Shown in pieces: positions 47,101 to 56,862 of a stretch of 64,000 nucleotides of DNA (position 1 is the first letter of the stretch; each line of letters begins with the position of its first letter). The stretch comes from Glandiceps talaboti (taxonomy: Eukaryota > Hemichordata > Enteropneusta > Spengelidae), in the NCBI RefSeq assembly GCF_964340395.1, contig NC_135559.1, positions 5,354,501 through 5,418,500 on the forward strand, in the 5' to 3' direction. The position numbers were made by a program, and so were the translations under genes. The notes under the pieces were generated by a model. It saw only the letters and a program-made list of their open reading frames with translations, ran no database searches and was not told the DNA's origin.

Positions 47101-49559
47101 AGTCGTTGCACAAGCTTAGTTTAAAATTAAATGTTTTTCATCAGTTGAAAATAATAACTTAAAATCAACGGATTTCTGTATAACTCAAAACTTCATATGT
47201 AAAGACTCCATTCAGGTATCTAATCCCATATAATCACATGCAAGTGTTCTTTTTGCAGTGAATTTGACCTACATGACAATCAAAATCAAGCTATTAAATA
47301 AATAAAAAATAAACGAAAAGCCAACAATAACATTGACTTATGCCCCTGAATTCAATCATAATCATGTCCATGTTAAACCACATGAAATGTTGTGTAGTGA
47401 TCATAGCATACATGTCTACATTTGTAGGGGTCGTGCTGCATTGCAACACGAAGAAGAGGAGGAAGATGACGACGAGGATGAAATTGAGGAGGAGAGTTCA
47501 GAGGAGGAAGGACAGGTGAGAAACAGAATATACTATCAAATCATTGTAACATGTCATAATTAAAAAGCAACTTATGGTGTTTGGAAGCTGGAAAAGTATG
47601 ACACACATGTATGTGTAGTACTCATACCAACAAGGGTTTTGCTATGGTTTTAGAACCCCCAGAAATAAATGTAGAGGGAGTCGCTGTAATGATAACAATG
47701 ATTTTCAGAACCCTACAAACCCTAATAAAGAAAAAGGGAGAATTAAATTAATTTGTATGTTGTTAACCACAACTGCTTATAATGTACAAAAGCTGAAAAA
47801 GTAAGACATATGTATTCACGACAAATAATATTAGAACCTCAGATACAGATATAAGGAGAGTATTATTGTCCCCCTAGTTTGGCATCAAACCATATCATTT
47901 ACTGGTTAAACTTATAAATAAACCAAATAGTATATAAACCAAACAGTAGTCCACTTTATTACAGGTTCTAGTTCATTGAAAGTTAGCAATAATAGTCATG
48001 TCTTTTAATAGTTAACACCATGCTGTGTAGCTTTTACTGTATGTTAAGTACTTTGAAATCTTACTGTTTAGAAGCCTAGTCCAGTTCCAACCCCAACACC
48101 AACACCAACACCGATACTTCAGCCAAGACGTAAAATGGTCAGGAGACGTAGACAGCGTATACTTATACCGAATCCTTTTGATGAGGTCCTAGATATCCAA
48201 GATAACAGTGTAGGTCTAGTATAGAGACAAATGATAGAGATGTTATGAAGTTCTTATATTTATAAGGTTTTTTTGTAGACATTTTAATCACCACATAGAG
48301 CCCTATCATATATATGAATGGGCCTTTGTGCATTCTCTGTTCATTTATTAAATTGTTTAACTTTTAAAGTTGGTTTTCAATTCATTTTAATTTGTGTTAA
48401 GTTTGTTTTCAATTTGCATGCTTATTTGAATATTTATGTGATAGCATTAGTTTATATGAAATCTAACAATAGACCTTTATGCTGGACAGCGCCCTCTATT
48501 GATATAACATAACATTTGATAGCCTGCCTACCTATTTGCATGATTGCAGGCATATTCATATGATAGCATTAGTTTATTTGAAATCTGGCAATAGACCTTT
48601 ATGGTGGACAGTGCCCTCTGTTGATATAACATAACATTTGATAGCCTGCTTACCTATTTGCATGATTGCAGGCATATTTATATAACATGTCTAGCAATAA
48701 AATTGCTTGTTTGATTTTATCTGGACAACAAAAGTTAACAGGAATGAGTCTTTGAAATATTCTTTAATGATGCTAACAAGAGGTGACTTATTTATAGTCT
48801 ACCAAAAAAAAGTCAACTCTGATGGAAAAAAATATTGTATTACAATTGGTATGTCTGATATCATAACCAAGGTATGAATTCCATATTTTTTTATCAACGT
48901 TTACAACTTGACTTGTACTCCTTACAATGTACCGGATTTAATAGTGACTGATTAGCCACCATGTGTCAGCACTATTCGAGAATATTAAAAGTCTAATTAC
49001 TTGTAAACTGTAGCAACTGTTTATTTTTAAAAGCTGAGATGGTTTTATCTTTTCTCAGTTTATTTTGATGTTGAGTGAAGGCCTTACTTTGAAAGAAACT
49101 CCATTTTGTTTCAAGAGAATGTACATTTGTATGTACTACCTCACCAACTGTAGAAGAATCCCCCCCCCCCATAAGGAGTAGTTTAGTCCGATTGTCTTGT
49201 TACATAGTAACAATGAATACATATACATTTCTACCTCACCATTCCGTAGGTACTACGGATCACGTGAGATAGTGTTTATGTGCCCACAAGTCAATGCGTT
49301 AGTATTACCGCAAGTCTAAACACTACGATTGTTTGGGCTCTGTTTCAAAATCTGTAAGTTTGTGGGTTCTGCCCGACAGACACGAAACAGAGCTTTCAAT
49401 TTAATAGTCTAGTAATTGTAGAAGTGCGAAACTCTGAGTAAAGACTTATAACATCCGTATACCTTGGATTAAGTCTACATGTGTTTTTATGTATTTATTT
49501 GTTTACTTATTTATTTATTTATTTTTCTTCCTCAGGAGGAAATGGACACAGGCTACTAA
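28939..49559 (+). CDS. STAG: Cohesin subunit SA (STAG1/2/3 orthologue)
   Basis: Twenty-six coding exons join in phase to 1339 aa: 28939-29123, 30271-30361, 31100-31222, 31695-31874, 32381-32585, 33180-33405, 34151-34274, 34845-35023, 35334-35547, 36329-36443, 36587-36690, 37055-37150, 37814-37963, 38468-38608, 39277-39347, 39868-40033, 40598-40853, 41556-41704, 41833-41934, 42192-42340, 42556-42687, 43358-43569, 44093-44492, 47428-47515, 48072-48209, 49536-49559. The STAG domain ([29 protein letters not shown]) is followed by the stromalin conserved domain with the surface segment DSYLKYVGW and [13 protein letters not shown], then HEAT-type helices to about residue 1120. SA proteins bind RAD21 and load cohesin on chromatin in the nucleus. 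The N-terminus is Ala/Pro-rich. The C-terminus has a Gln-rich block, an acidic block and a basic [11 protein letters not shown] stretch, and is longer than the human proteins (about 1230-1270 aa). A single pro-orthologue of the vertebrate paralogues is likely. Confidence 0.96.
29681..30258. repeat. 36-bp minisatellite in STAG intron, about 16 copies
   Basis: Unit consensus TTTATAATGTYTGTCACATT followed by GTGATATTTTATCAAG. The copies run right up to 12 bp before the exon acceptor (TTTCAAACAG at 30270), the last copy being mutated to TGATATGTTA. Open frames on both strands here are repeat artefacts. Confidence 0.93.
31330..31581 (+). mobile_element. MITE family A, copy 3 (STAG intron)
   Basis: A 252-bp element with perfect 16-bp inverted repeats AATAGGGAACTTGCAA / TTGCAAGTTCCCTATT (17 bp if the outer C/G pair is included). 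It lies between STAG coding exons 3 and 4, 113 bp before the acceptor. Confidence 0.9.
32004..32262 (+). mobile_element. Dispersed repeat family C, copy 1
   Basis: About 260 bp, starting GTAGCGGCCACACCACCACG and ending GTGTGGTCGTCCCTAA. It aligns end to end with 39510-39797 in the same orientation. The ends are weakly inverted (GGCCACAC / GTGTGGTC). No coding capacity; superfamily unknown. Confidence 0.75.
32615..32935 (-). mobile_element. MITE family B, copy 2
   Basis: A 321-bp element with perfect 17-bp inverted ends AAATTGTTTCTGGTCAG / CTGACCAGAAACAATTT. It lies between STAG coding exons 5 and 6 and is the reverse complement of the copy at 15899. An open frame of 119 codons across it is not a gene. 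Confidence 0.85.
33384..33796 (+). repeat. STAG: 54-56-bp minisatellite carrying copies of the STAG exon 6 donor
   Basis: GTAAAGTTGTGAT begins at 33406 (the real donor) and again at 33460, 33516, 33572, 33628, 33684 and 33740. Each copy is preceded by exon-derived sequence GAGTCTKTGAACACAGATACAG. There are therefore seven donor-like sites in a row, plus a degenerate eighth unit without a donor. Confidence 0.95.
35203..35312 (+). mobile_element. Foldback family, half-copy in STAG intron
   Basis: GGGAACACCACTCCAGGAAA, CTATGTATTCTGGAGAGTCA and TCACCTACAATTACTTG match the arm of the inverted-repeat element at 40877-41335 in order and orientation. Only one arm is present. Confidence 0.65.
36193..36240. 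repeat. Poly-C and (CA)n tract
   Basis: A run of about 15 C followed by CA dinucleotides in a STAG intron. Confidence 0.9.
37228..37560. repeat. Inverted repeat in STAG intron, possible MITE
   Basis: CCTATTGGACAAGTAGAAAT near 37232 is mirrored by ATTCTACTTGTCCATTAGG near 37519, about 290 bp apart. Further ACTTGTC/GACAAGT motifs lie between and after. Element ends are not clear. Confidence 0.5.
37970..38215 (+). repeat. GT-rich microsatellite region
   Basis: Immediately after the donor of STAG coding exon 13 the intron becomes (GT)n/(GGGT)n. A partial copy of exon sequence lies within it (GAAACATGAAGGAAATAGTGG at about 38060, matching the exon's GAAACATATGAAGGAAATAGTGG at 37921), so part of the exon end was duplicated here too. 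Confidence 0.8.
38640..39125 (+). repeat. Degenerate repeats around TTCAAACTTTGCACAAAGAT
   Basis: At least four recognisable copies of ATTCAAAC(T/C)TTGCACAAAG at about 38668, 38771, 39012 and 39104, with more diverged copies between. It fills most of the STAG intron and has no coding meaning. Confidence 0.65.
39510..39797 (+). mobile_element. Dispersed repeat family C, copy 2
   Basis: Same family as 32004-32262, e.g. ATCAACTTATCAACATCTCA, GAAGTGCGAAAATGA and TTCAGCAATCACA are shared. It is about 290 bp with a short CCCCCTCCCCC insertion. Confidence 0.75.
40131..40240. repeat. (GC)n/(GT)n alternating purine-pyrimidine tract
   Basis: An unbroken CGCGCG run of about 20 bp joins TG-rich repeats in a STAG intron. 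Alternating purine-pyrimidine DNA of this type is prone to form Z-DNA. Confidence 0.9.
40877..41335. mobile_element. Foldback (long inverted-repeat) element in STAG intron
   Basis: About 460 bp forming two long imperfect arms. GGGAACAGCACTCCAGGAAG near 40878 pairs with TTCCTGGCATAGCATTCCCC near 41316; TTTTCATAAACTATG pairs with TAGTTTATGAAAATG; TTGCATCATGGGAGT pairs with ACTCCCATGATGCAA. The centre is TTTTTTTAACTGAAGGG near 41083-41099. No TSD is evident. Confidence 0.8.
42828..42992 (+). mobile_element. hAT-type MITE family D, copy 1, with intact target duplication
   Basis: A 165-bp element with ends CAGTGTGCCC / GGGCACAGTG, flanked by perfect 8-bp direct repeats GTTACAAG at 42820-42827 and 42993-43000. 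An 8-bp TSD with CAG-type ends is the hallmark of the hAT superfamily. It lies in a STAG intron. Confidence 0.88.
43534..43645 (+). repeat. STAG: Duplicated 3' end and donor of STAG coding exon 22
   Basis: The exon end ATAGGAGGAACTAAGAGGAA...CCAGAAG|GTAATCAGTT (donor at 43570) is repeated once, ending in a second donor at 43646. The second copy has a 3-bp CCA insertion and one substitution. The offset is 76 bp. Confidence 0.92.
43905..43996 (+). repeat. Two-copy tandem repeat, about 43 bp
   Basis: CACTATTTAAGTGGT.ATAAAGCTT occurs twice at about 43937 and 43969 spacing within the STAG intron. Confidence 0.75.
44130..44350 (+). repeat. STAG: Glutamine/histidine-rich coding repeat in STAG exon 23
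   Basis: Mixed CAG/CAA/CAC/CAT codons encode about 70 residues dominated by Gln, between the conserved QWVAKEQ segment and the MVEP...TKRRRIEEE segment. Human STAG proteins have no such block. Mixed codons suggest an old expansion that is less prone to slippage. Confidence 0.93.
45348..45618 (+). mobile_element. hAT-type MITE family D, copy 2
   Basis: Starts CAGTGTGCTCGCTA and ends TTAGAGGGCACACTG. Homologous to 42828-42992 but with an internal tandem duplication of about 100 bp (ACCACATAGTAAGAGATAGG at about 45423 and 45527). Flanks are only weakly similar, so any TSD has decayed. Confidence 0.8.
46162..46275 (+). other. STAG: Possible optional STAG exon
   Basis: After acceptor CTAATTGTAG the frame of the STAG C-terminus continues ([21 protein letters not shown]), resembling the alternatively spliced segment present in some vertebrate STAG2 isoforms in position and loosely in sequence. 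In-phase donors would be AG|GTCCAC at about 46263 or AG|GTATTG at about 46281, both poor. The 26-exon model skips it and stays in frame. Confidence 0.35.
46228..46590 (+). repeat. Minisatellite, about 55-60-bp unit, CTTAGCTATTCTAG-type
   Basis: About six degenerate copies of TTAGCTATTCTAGRRGGTCC with ACTAG...CTAGGTATTGTGTAAATC. It follows directly on the possible optional STAG exon, and the unit contains AG|GT sites. Confidence 0.85.
48441..48680 (+). repeat. Two-copy tandem duplication, 120-bp unit
   Basis: TGATAGCATTAGTTTAT begins at 48441 and again at about 48561. The copies differ at about a dozen positions and contain GCGCCCTCTA / GTGCCCTCTG, a motif seen at MITE ends. Located in the last STAG intron. 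Confidence 0.9.
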
Positions 49560-49615
49560 ATATCTCAACTGTTGGCTGAAAATATAATGTATGATCTGTT
49601 GGATCCCTAAGTTGA

Positions 49616-49621
49616 AATAAA
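49616..49621 (+). terminator. STAG: STAG poly(A) signal
   Basis: AATAAA lies 57 bp after the STAG stop codon and is followed at once by a GT-rich stretch (GTGTGTTGTATGTCTG), the usual downstream element. Confidence 0.85.
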
Positions 49622-51239
49622 GTGTGTTGTATGTCTGTAACTGGTGTCTTGTGTTCTCATCATACTAGTGTCCGTGTATGTTGACAACTTCCAATATAAG
49701 TGTCCTCAGTTTATTTTGTACCTCATATGCTCAAAAACTTGTAGAGTTATACCAACTTTCGCTGTAAATATATATTTTAACGCTTTTATTATTCTCTGGT
49801 TTTCAACAAGTAATTAGCTGTAATTTATAGAATTTGTTTGGTTATGTTAATGTGGTACCTTTACTTGGTTCAACTCATTCAGTGCCCAGTTTTAGATTAA
49901 GATTAATATTTTGGTTTGAAACACAATTGTCTGGCAAATCTTAAGTAAAAATTGGTCCCAAACAAAAGAATAATCTTGATTCAACAATAGATGGCAGCAT
50001 TTGAACAATAAAATTGGTCAGATTCCATAAATGAGAAACAAATGAATGGAACCAAGCTAATTTGATTGTTAGAATGGTGAGCATAAAACATTTAACTTTA
50101 TACCCTGCCAACTAGCATCAACTGTGGTTGTGTATTCCTGTTTACAGACAACAAAAATGCTGTATTACAGGGTTGTAAACATGCTAAGCAAACTCAAGAA
50201 GAGCTGTAATGGTAGTATTCTAAACATAGTTTGACTTTTTTGACAGTTGTGCTGTAACTTGTAAGAATGTTAGTATTTTATCTTCCAAGTTAGCTGGTTA
50301 AACTTCATTGTTCAACAATCTTAAGCAGCTTAAGGGGTACTTTGAATAAAATTTATTTTTTAAATTTGACCCAGGAAACATTGCTGAGTTGAATATTTGT
50401 AATAAACAGATGTAAAGGACCATAATTTATGTACGCAGAGTATTCTGTTCACATGACTCCAAAATATGAAAAATAAAAATAATAAATTTATTAGAAATAA
50501 CAAGTTATGTTAATTTTTTTTATTTTTGTTCGCTTTCAAATTACCAGAATATTTCTAAGGCATACATACTGTGCCAGGTAACACATGTGGTAACATGCAA
50601 AGTGTTAATGAAATTCAAATAAATTTGCATATTGGTTTTACTTATACCAGGTGGTCAGCTGTATATCTGTATACTTCACTGTAGAATTCATTTATGAATG
50701 GAATCAAAGCTTTCAGAGGAATGATTAAATACAGAACAAAGGGGGTAGGAAGACTTAAAAAGGTGTCCATTGAAGCGATTAAGGACTACAATGGGGGGGG
50801 GGGGGGGTTCTTGGTTACTTTACAAGAACACACTTTTAGTTATTAAAATTGGATACCATTAATTTTCGTGATACATGTTACAACAAATGGAGATGTAAAA
50901 GTTGTGTTTATTATTGAAAAAAAAAGATTAGATAAAGTGACATTTTTGTGAGTGGTGTCAAATTCACTAAAGGTGTAACTTTGTAAAAACTTCAGGATTT
51001 TGCGTTGTAGTTTGGTGCAGGAGATATCCACAATATATCGATAGATATGTGTTGTAGTTCACACAGAGAGTACTGGATAGACAGTACATACAATGCAGAT
51101 TTAATGTTCCAACTTGACCATCACTTGGCAAAAGTCATTACTGGTAAGGTTGGTAAAATCTACCCCAGTTCATCAGGCACTGTGGTACCCTTCCATAAGT
51201 ATGGCACAGTATATACTGTGAGACATCCACTGAACAATG

Positions 51240-51353
51240 AATGAGGGACAAGTTTCAACTTGATGTTTCTCGGTAATTATGCGTAATGTAAATCATGTCA
51301 AATCATGAAATGACTTTCCAGAACACGATTTGTACGAAAATGATTTTGTTTCC
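51240..51353 (-). mobile_element. Foldback family, half-copy
   Basis: CAACTTGATGTTTCTCGGTA, AAATCATG...ACTTTCCAGAACA and GAAAATGATTTTGTTTCCTG follow the order of the right arm of the element at 40877-41335. Only one arm is evident. Confidence 0.55.
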
Positions 51354-51930
51354 TGCATTGGCATATACAGTTTTATCTTGAAACTGATAAAAATGTATAT
51401 CAAAACTAGACAACTGTATTTCAAATTAATACAAGTTTCTTCCAGGTGTGCCAGGTACGTGTGTCATTCAGTGTGTCTTCTGTCCGTCTCAAAGAAAACG
51501 ATGAAGGACATGCTAACAACACATCCATAGTATGATCTCTTGTGTTTTTACTTCAAGATTAAAGATGACAATTGGATCAATAACATTAGAACAAATTTAT
51601 TATTTATGTGATTGCAGAAAAGATGCCTTTAGAATTTTGTTAGATTTTATCTCATCGCCAACAAAAACCCAGAAATCCAACTTGCTCTCCTGTACTTTTG
51701 ACAACTTTATAAGTATAACCACCATATGTACATTAACACTACATGAGAACCATTCGTTTACGAAAAATCAACTCACTTTGTTGAATTTGACAACACTTAC
51801 ATGTGACACAGAAATATTTTTAGTAAGTAGATTGTTTTGTATTCAGTATTTAAGAAATAAAATCATTCCATTTCAAACAGACAGTGAATTTCTGTTTTCG
51901 TTTCTTTTAATGGTAATGTCTGTTTCTGTA

Positions 51931-52147
51931 GACTTGAAGACATTGTCACGTTGTCCAGCCCTATCAGGCTTGTAAACTTCGGACTGATAGCTGACAATGG
52001 AGACTTTAAGATATTGTCACGTTGTCCTGCCCTATCAGGCTTGTAGTATTAAACTTCGGACTGATAGCTGACAATGGAGACTTTAAGATATGTCACGTTG
52101 TCCTGCCCTATCGGTCTTCTAAACTTCGGAGTGGTAGCTGATAATGT
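51931..52147 (+). repeat. Three-copy tandem repeat, about 72-bp unit
   Basis: GACTT(G/T)AAGA..TTGTCACGTTGTCC, CCCTATC(A/G)G and AAACTTCGGA recur three times with spacing of about 72-76 bp. Confidence 0.9.
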
Positions 52148-53049
52148 GGCATGAACATCATATCTTGCAGACTAGTCTCACGGAATTGTAATATGGTAAA
52201 CTATCATATATCCTGTATGTCTTCCAATGCAATTCAATGTACCCCACCTAGACAATAATTTTCCGTATCACACCCTAGCACACTTTGCCTAAATATGGCA
52301 AGTGGCGCACTTATCGATGTCTGTTTGCTCAGTGATTTGGCTTTGTTGATTTCTTCACTATTTTTAGGAATAGAATAATATTTCAGTACCATTTTATGTG
52401 ATTCAAATGATGTTCCCATGCCAATAGATGGGGTATATGACAGTTTACAGGCCAAACTTAAGTCAAGCCCTTCCACATTACAACCTTGGTTTGCAAAACC
52501 CATATCTGGGCCATTACATAAAAAGTAATATACCTTATAGAAGGAATTTACATATGAATTACTTGGAGGGGGGATATAATAGTGATATTCAACCATGTGT
52601 ATCAACAAGTAATCTCTGTCTAATTAGTGTACGTAATAAATAATGACGGGTGGACACAACCAGATCATTATTATTGAGTATAAATATTAAATGATCTGGT
52701 ACACCATCAATGAATCTGTATACACAAAGTAAACTGAAACAAACATTTCAGGATAATTGAATATTTTATTTTATTTTACTGTCACAAAGCAATCACAAAT
52801 CAATTCTCCCTAAACAAAATGTAAGTTATCTGTACAGTACTGTTACACAAAGGACTAAAAATGACAACGGATTATAATATCTACTTTTAGTATTCAAATT
52901 AAAAATCAGAAATTAAAATACTGTTACCATTTGTCCATTAAAATGAGAGGAAATGAGTTTACACAGACAAAACCTGTGTTTGTTGGGGGTTAAATAGAAC
53001 ATCACCACTCTTAGAATTAACAGAAGCCCATGCCACATTTAGTTCCAGT

Positions 53050-53165
53050 TTGGGTATTCGGGGTATTTGCACTCGTGCATTGTTTTCTGCTGTAAACTTG
53101 CTACACTCGTGAAAGTACGGCGCAGAGAACACTACAAACACTATCGCAAATACCCCGAGTGCACC
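53050..53165. repeat. Inverted repeat (hairpin), CGGGGTATTTGC arms
   Basis: TTCGGGGTATTTGCACTCG near 53057 is mirrored by GCAAATACCCCGAGTGC near 53147, giving a stem with a loop of about 70 bp. The interior also has ACACTCGTGAAAGTACGG. It is GC-richer than its surroundings. Confidence 0.7.
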
Positions 53166-54394
53166 ACACTTGCAATCACGTGTCGTGGGGTATGTCATCT
53201 ATGACCTGTAAATGACAGAATCTCAGATGCATACACTTAAATATCTATAATTTTTCTTATTTTATATTCCGAAACTAGCAGCATATTTATCAATATTATA
53301 ATTGAAGCTATTAAACATGTCAATACTGCATCCCATCTATCACTAAAACTTGAAGCACCAACGTCTTGATCAAAAAAAAAATCTTACTAAAACTGCCATG
53401 CACATGCTGCAAATGACTTCAACTGCTTTGGATACCAAAGTATGCAAATAATCTCAAATATCTTGCATACTAATGAGGTCATTTACATAAACTAGCCATA
53501 CAAGATAGTAGTTTGCACATACACAATTTCTTTTTCACTGATTATAAAAGCACTGACAATGATATGTAATGTAACTGTTCTTTCCACAATTGTATTAAAT
53601 ACAGTAAATTCTCTCGCCTTTGATTGTAAACTCACAAAAGTTTGATACATTGGACGCTTTCTAACCTGTATCAACATTTGAAATATGTCTGAAAATTAAT
53701 TCACATTTTTTGAACGAAAAATGTAAACCTGTCTGATGAAGTGGATCATGACTGACAAGATTTTGCTTTTTTGAATTGTCTGTATTTTCATCTTTGAATC
53801 AATCAGTTATGGAATTTGAATGTTTGCTTAGCAACCGACTGTGGTAAGACACCACTTCAAATTTTCTGGTAGGTCACATGGCAACCATATTGGAGGGAAT
53901 GTGGCAAACTGTTCTTTCTAGTTGTAAGACCTACTGTAAAACAATGTAGAATCAATATTTCCACCAGGAAGTGCAAAATTACTACACTACCACTAGTAGT
54001 AATTCATCATATAGAAAAGTTTTCTTGTTTTATTAAATGAAAATATGCATAACAATTAGTGTGCAGAAATCGCCGCAAATTTTATTTTGACAAAAAAAAT
54101 GTGCAATACAAGAAATTATAACAAAATATTCTTTGGAGAAATAATGTTATTTTGTGACTTCATACACTTGTATGTACTTTCAGTAAATGAGTACTAAAAC
54201 AGTTTGAAGAATCCACTTGTCTAGTTTCACACCTCTGTTTATAGCCTATGTGCAAAATTTTAAATAGAAATGTTATTTTAAAGCATTGCTGACCTTCCTT
54301 CCAGACACTCAAAAGTAAAAAGTCAAGGAAATTATTAACTAACAGTACTGATAAAATTTGACTTTTGAAAGTATAGCTAATGTTTATGAAGACT

Positions 54395-56250
54395 TTCAGA
54401 GCTGTTGTCGTCTGATAACCTGCATACTGCACTGATTGTCACTTTCATAGCTGTTGTCGTCTGATAACCTGTATACTGCACTGATTGTCATTTTCATAGC
54501 TGTTGTCATCTGATAACCTGTATACTGCACTAATTGTCACTTTCATAGCTGTTGTCGTCTGATAACCTGCATACTGCACTGATTGTGACTTTCATAGCTG
54601 TTGTCATCTGATAACCTGCACTGCACTCTATTTAAAATTTAGCTGTTGTCATCTGATAACCTGTATACTGCACTAATTGTCACTTTCATAGCTGTTGTCA
54701 TCTGATAACCTGCATACTGCACTGATTGTCACTTTCATAGCTGTTGTCGTCTGATAACCTGTATACTGCACTGATTGTCACTTTCATAGCTGTTGTCATC
54801 TGATAACCTGCACTGCACTCTATTTAAAATTTAGCTGTTGTCATCTGATAACCTGTATACTGCACTAATTGTCACTTTCATAGCTGTTGTCATCTGATAA
54901 CCTGTATACTGCACTGATTGTCACTTTCATAGCTGTTGTCATCTGATAACATAAACTGCACTGATTGTGACTTTCATAGCTGTTGTCATCTGATAATGTA
55001 TATACTGCACTGATTGTCACTTTCATAGCTGTTGTCATCTGATAACATAAACTGCACTGATTGTGACTTTCATAGCTGTTGTCATCTGATAATGTATATA
55101 CTGCACTGATTGTCACTTTCATAGCTGTTGTCATCTGATAATGTATATACTGCACTGATTGTGACTTTCATAGCTGTTGTCATCTGATAATGTATATACT
55201 GCACTGATTGTCACTTTCATAGCTGTTGTCATCTGATAACATAAACTGCACTGATTGTGACTTTCATAGCTGTTGTCATCTGATAATGTATATACTGCAC
55301 TGATTGTCACTTTCATAGCTGTTGTCATCTGATAATGTATATACTGCACTGATTGTGACTTTCATAGCTGTTGTCATCTGATAATGTATATACTGCACTG
55401 ATTGTCACTTTCATAGCTGTTGTCGTCTGATAACCTGTATACTGCACTAATTGTCACTTTCATAGCTGTTGTCGTCTGATAACCTGTATACTGCACTAAT
55501 TGTGACTTTCATAGCTGTTGTCGTCTGATAACCTGCATACTGCACTGATTGTGACTTTCATAGCTGTTGTCATCTGATAACCTGCACTGCACTCTATTTA
55601 AAATTTAGCTGTTGTCATCTGATAACCTGTATACTGCACTAATTGTCACTTTCATAGCTGTTGTCGTCTGATAACCTGTATACTGCACTAATTGTCACTT
55701 TCATAGCTGTTGTCGTCTGATAACCTGCATACTGCACTGATTGTGACTTTCATAGCTGTTGTCGTCTGATAACCTGTATACTGCACTAATTGTCACTTTC
55801 ATAGCTGTTGTCATCTGATAACCTGCACTGCACTCTATTTAAAATTTAGCTGTTGTCATCTGATAACCTGTATACTGCACTAATTGTCACTTTCATAGCT
55901 GTTGTCATCTGATAACCTGCATACTGCACTGATTGTCACTTTCATAGCTGTTGTCGTCTGATAACCTGTATACTGCACTGATTGTCACTTTCATAGCTGT
56001 TGTCGTCTGATAACCTGTATACTGCACTGATTGTCACTTTCATAGCTGTTGTCGTCTGATAACGTATATACTGCACTGATTGTGACTTCCATAGCTGTTG
56101 TCGTCTGATAACCTGCATACTGCACTGATTGTGACTTCCATAGCTGTTGTCGTCTGATAACCTATATACTGCACTGATTGTGACTTCCATAGCTGTTGTC
56201 GTCTGATAACCTATATACTGCACTGATTGTGACTTTCATAGCTGTTGTCG
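54395..56250. repeat. Large minisatellite, 49-bp unit, about 37 copies
   Basis: Unit: ACTTTCATAGCTGTTGTCRT followed by CTGATAACCTGTATACTGCA and CTGATTGTC. Variant units carrying CACTGCACTCTATTTAAAAT recur at about 54620, 54810, 55583 and 55824. Between about 54940 and 55400 two other variants (ATAAACTGC and ATGTATATACTGC) alternate. Reading frames across it are artefacts. Confidence 0.96.
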
Positions 56251-56384
56251 CCTCAGCTTATTAGAAAATCCTATATAAACTTGGTAATGCAATTTATGAA
56301 AATATTCCCATAAGCTGATTGGTCACAATGGGGAGTTATTACATATATACATCAGACTATTTACTTTAATATTCAAATGAAGCT

Positions 56385-56590
56385 TCCTACGGTCGCCGCT
56401 CCTTCTCTTCAGCAGCTCCTTGAAATCTCCTTGGATATAAAAACATCTCCGAATGTCAACATTTTCAAAAGACGCTTAAAGACTTGCATCTTTTAGAGAG
56501 CATTTTCATTTCATTGTAACTCTAAGCGCCACTGAACATTGTTTAACTTTGGATATTTGGCGCTATATAAGTTTGTTTGATAGATAGACG
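56385..56590 (+). mobile_element. Non-LTR retrotransposon (LINE) 3'-end remnant
   Basis: One frame reads APSLQQLLEISLDIKTSP then NVNIFKRRLKTCIF and a stop, the usual LINE ORF2 C-terminal pattern. A typical short 3' UTR follows, ending GGCGCTATATAAGTTTGTTTGATAGATAG. 5' truncated. Confidence 0.75.
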
Positions 56591-56654
56591 TCATTATTTA
56601 AAAGTACATGCCTTGGGTAACTGCAACCCCCCCCCCCCCACCTTACATGTACCC

Positions 56655-56862
56655 AAGTCATGAAGTGTACATGTAGTGTACATGAAGTGTACATGTAATG
56701 TACATGAAGTGTACGTGTAGTATACATGAAGTGTACATGTAATGTACATGAAGTGAAAGTGTACGTGTAGTATACATGAAGTGTACATGTAATGTACATG
56801 AAGTTTACATGTAATGTACATGTAGTGTACATGAAGTGTACATGTAACGTACATGCAATTTA
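56655..56862. repeat. GTACATGAAGTGTACATGTA-type tandem repeat
   Basis: Degenerate short repeats of GTACATG(A/T)A(G/A)T over about 200 bp, preceded by a poly-C run at 56628-56639. Confidence 0.9.

Noticed and set aside
51532-51975. 147-codon frame with a hydrophobic segment
   Set aside because: AT-rich composition, no recognisable domain, no clear splice context and no conserved motif; likely chance.
52234-52608. 124-codon minus-strand frame, possibly retroelement-derived
   Set aside because: I could not match it to any reverse transcriptase, integrase or capsid motif.
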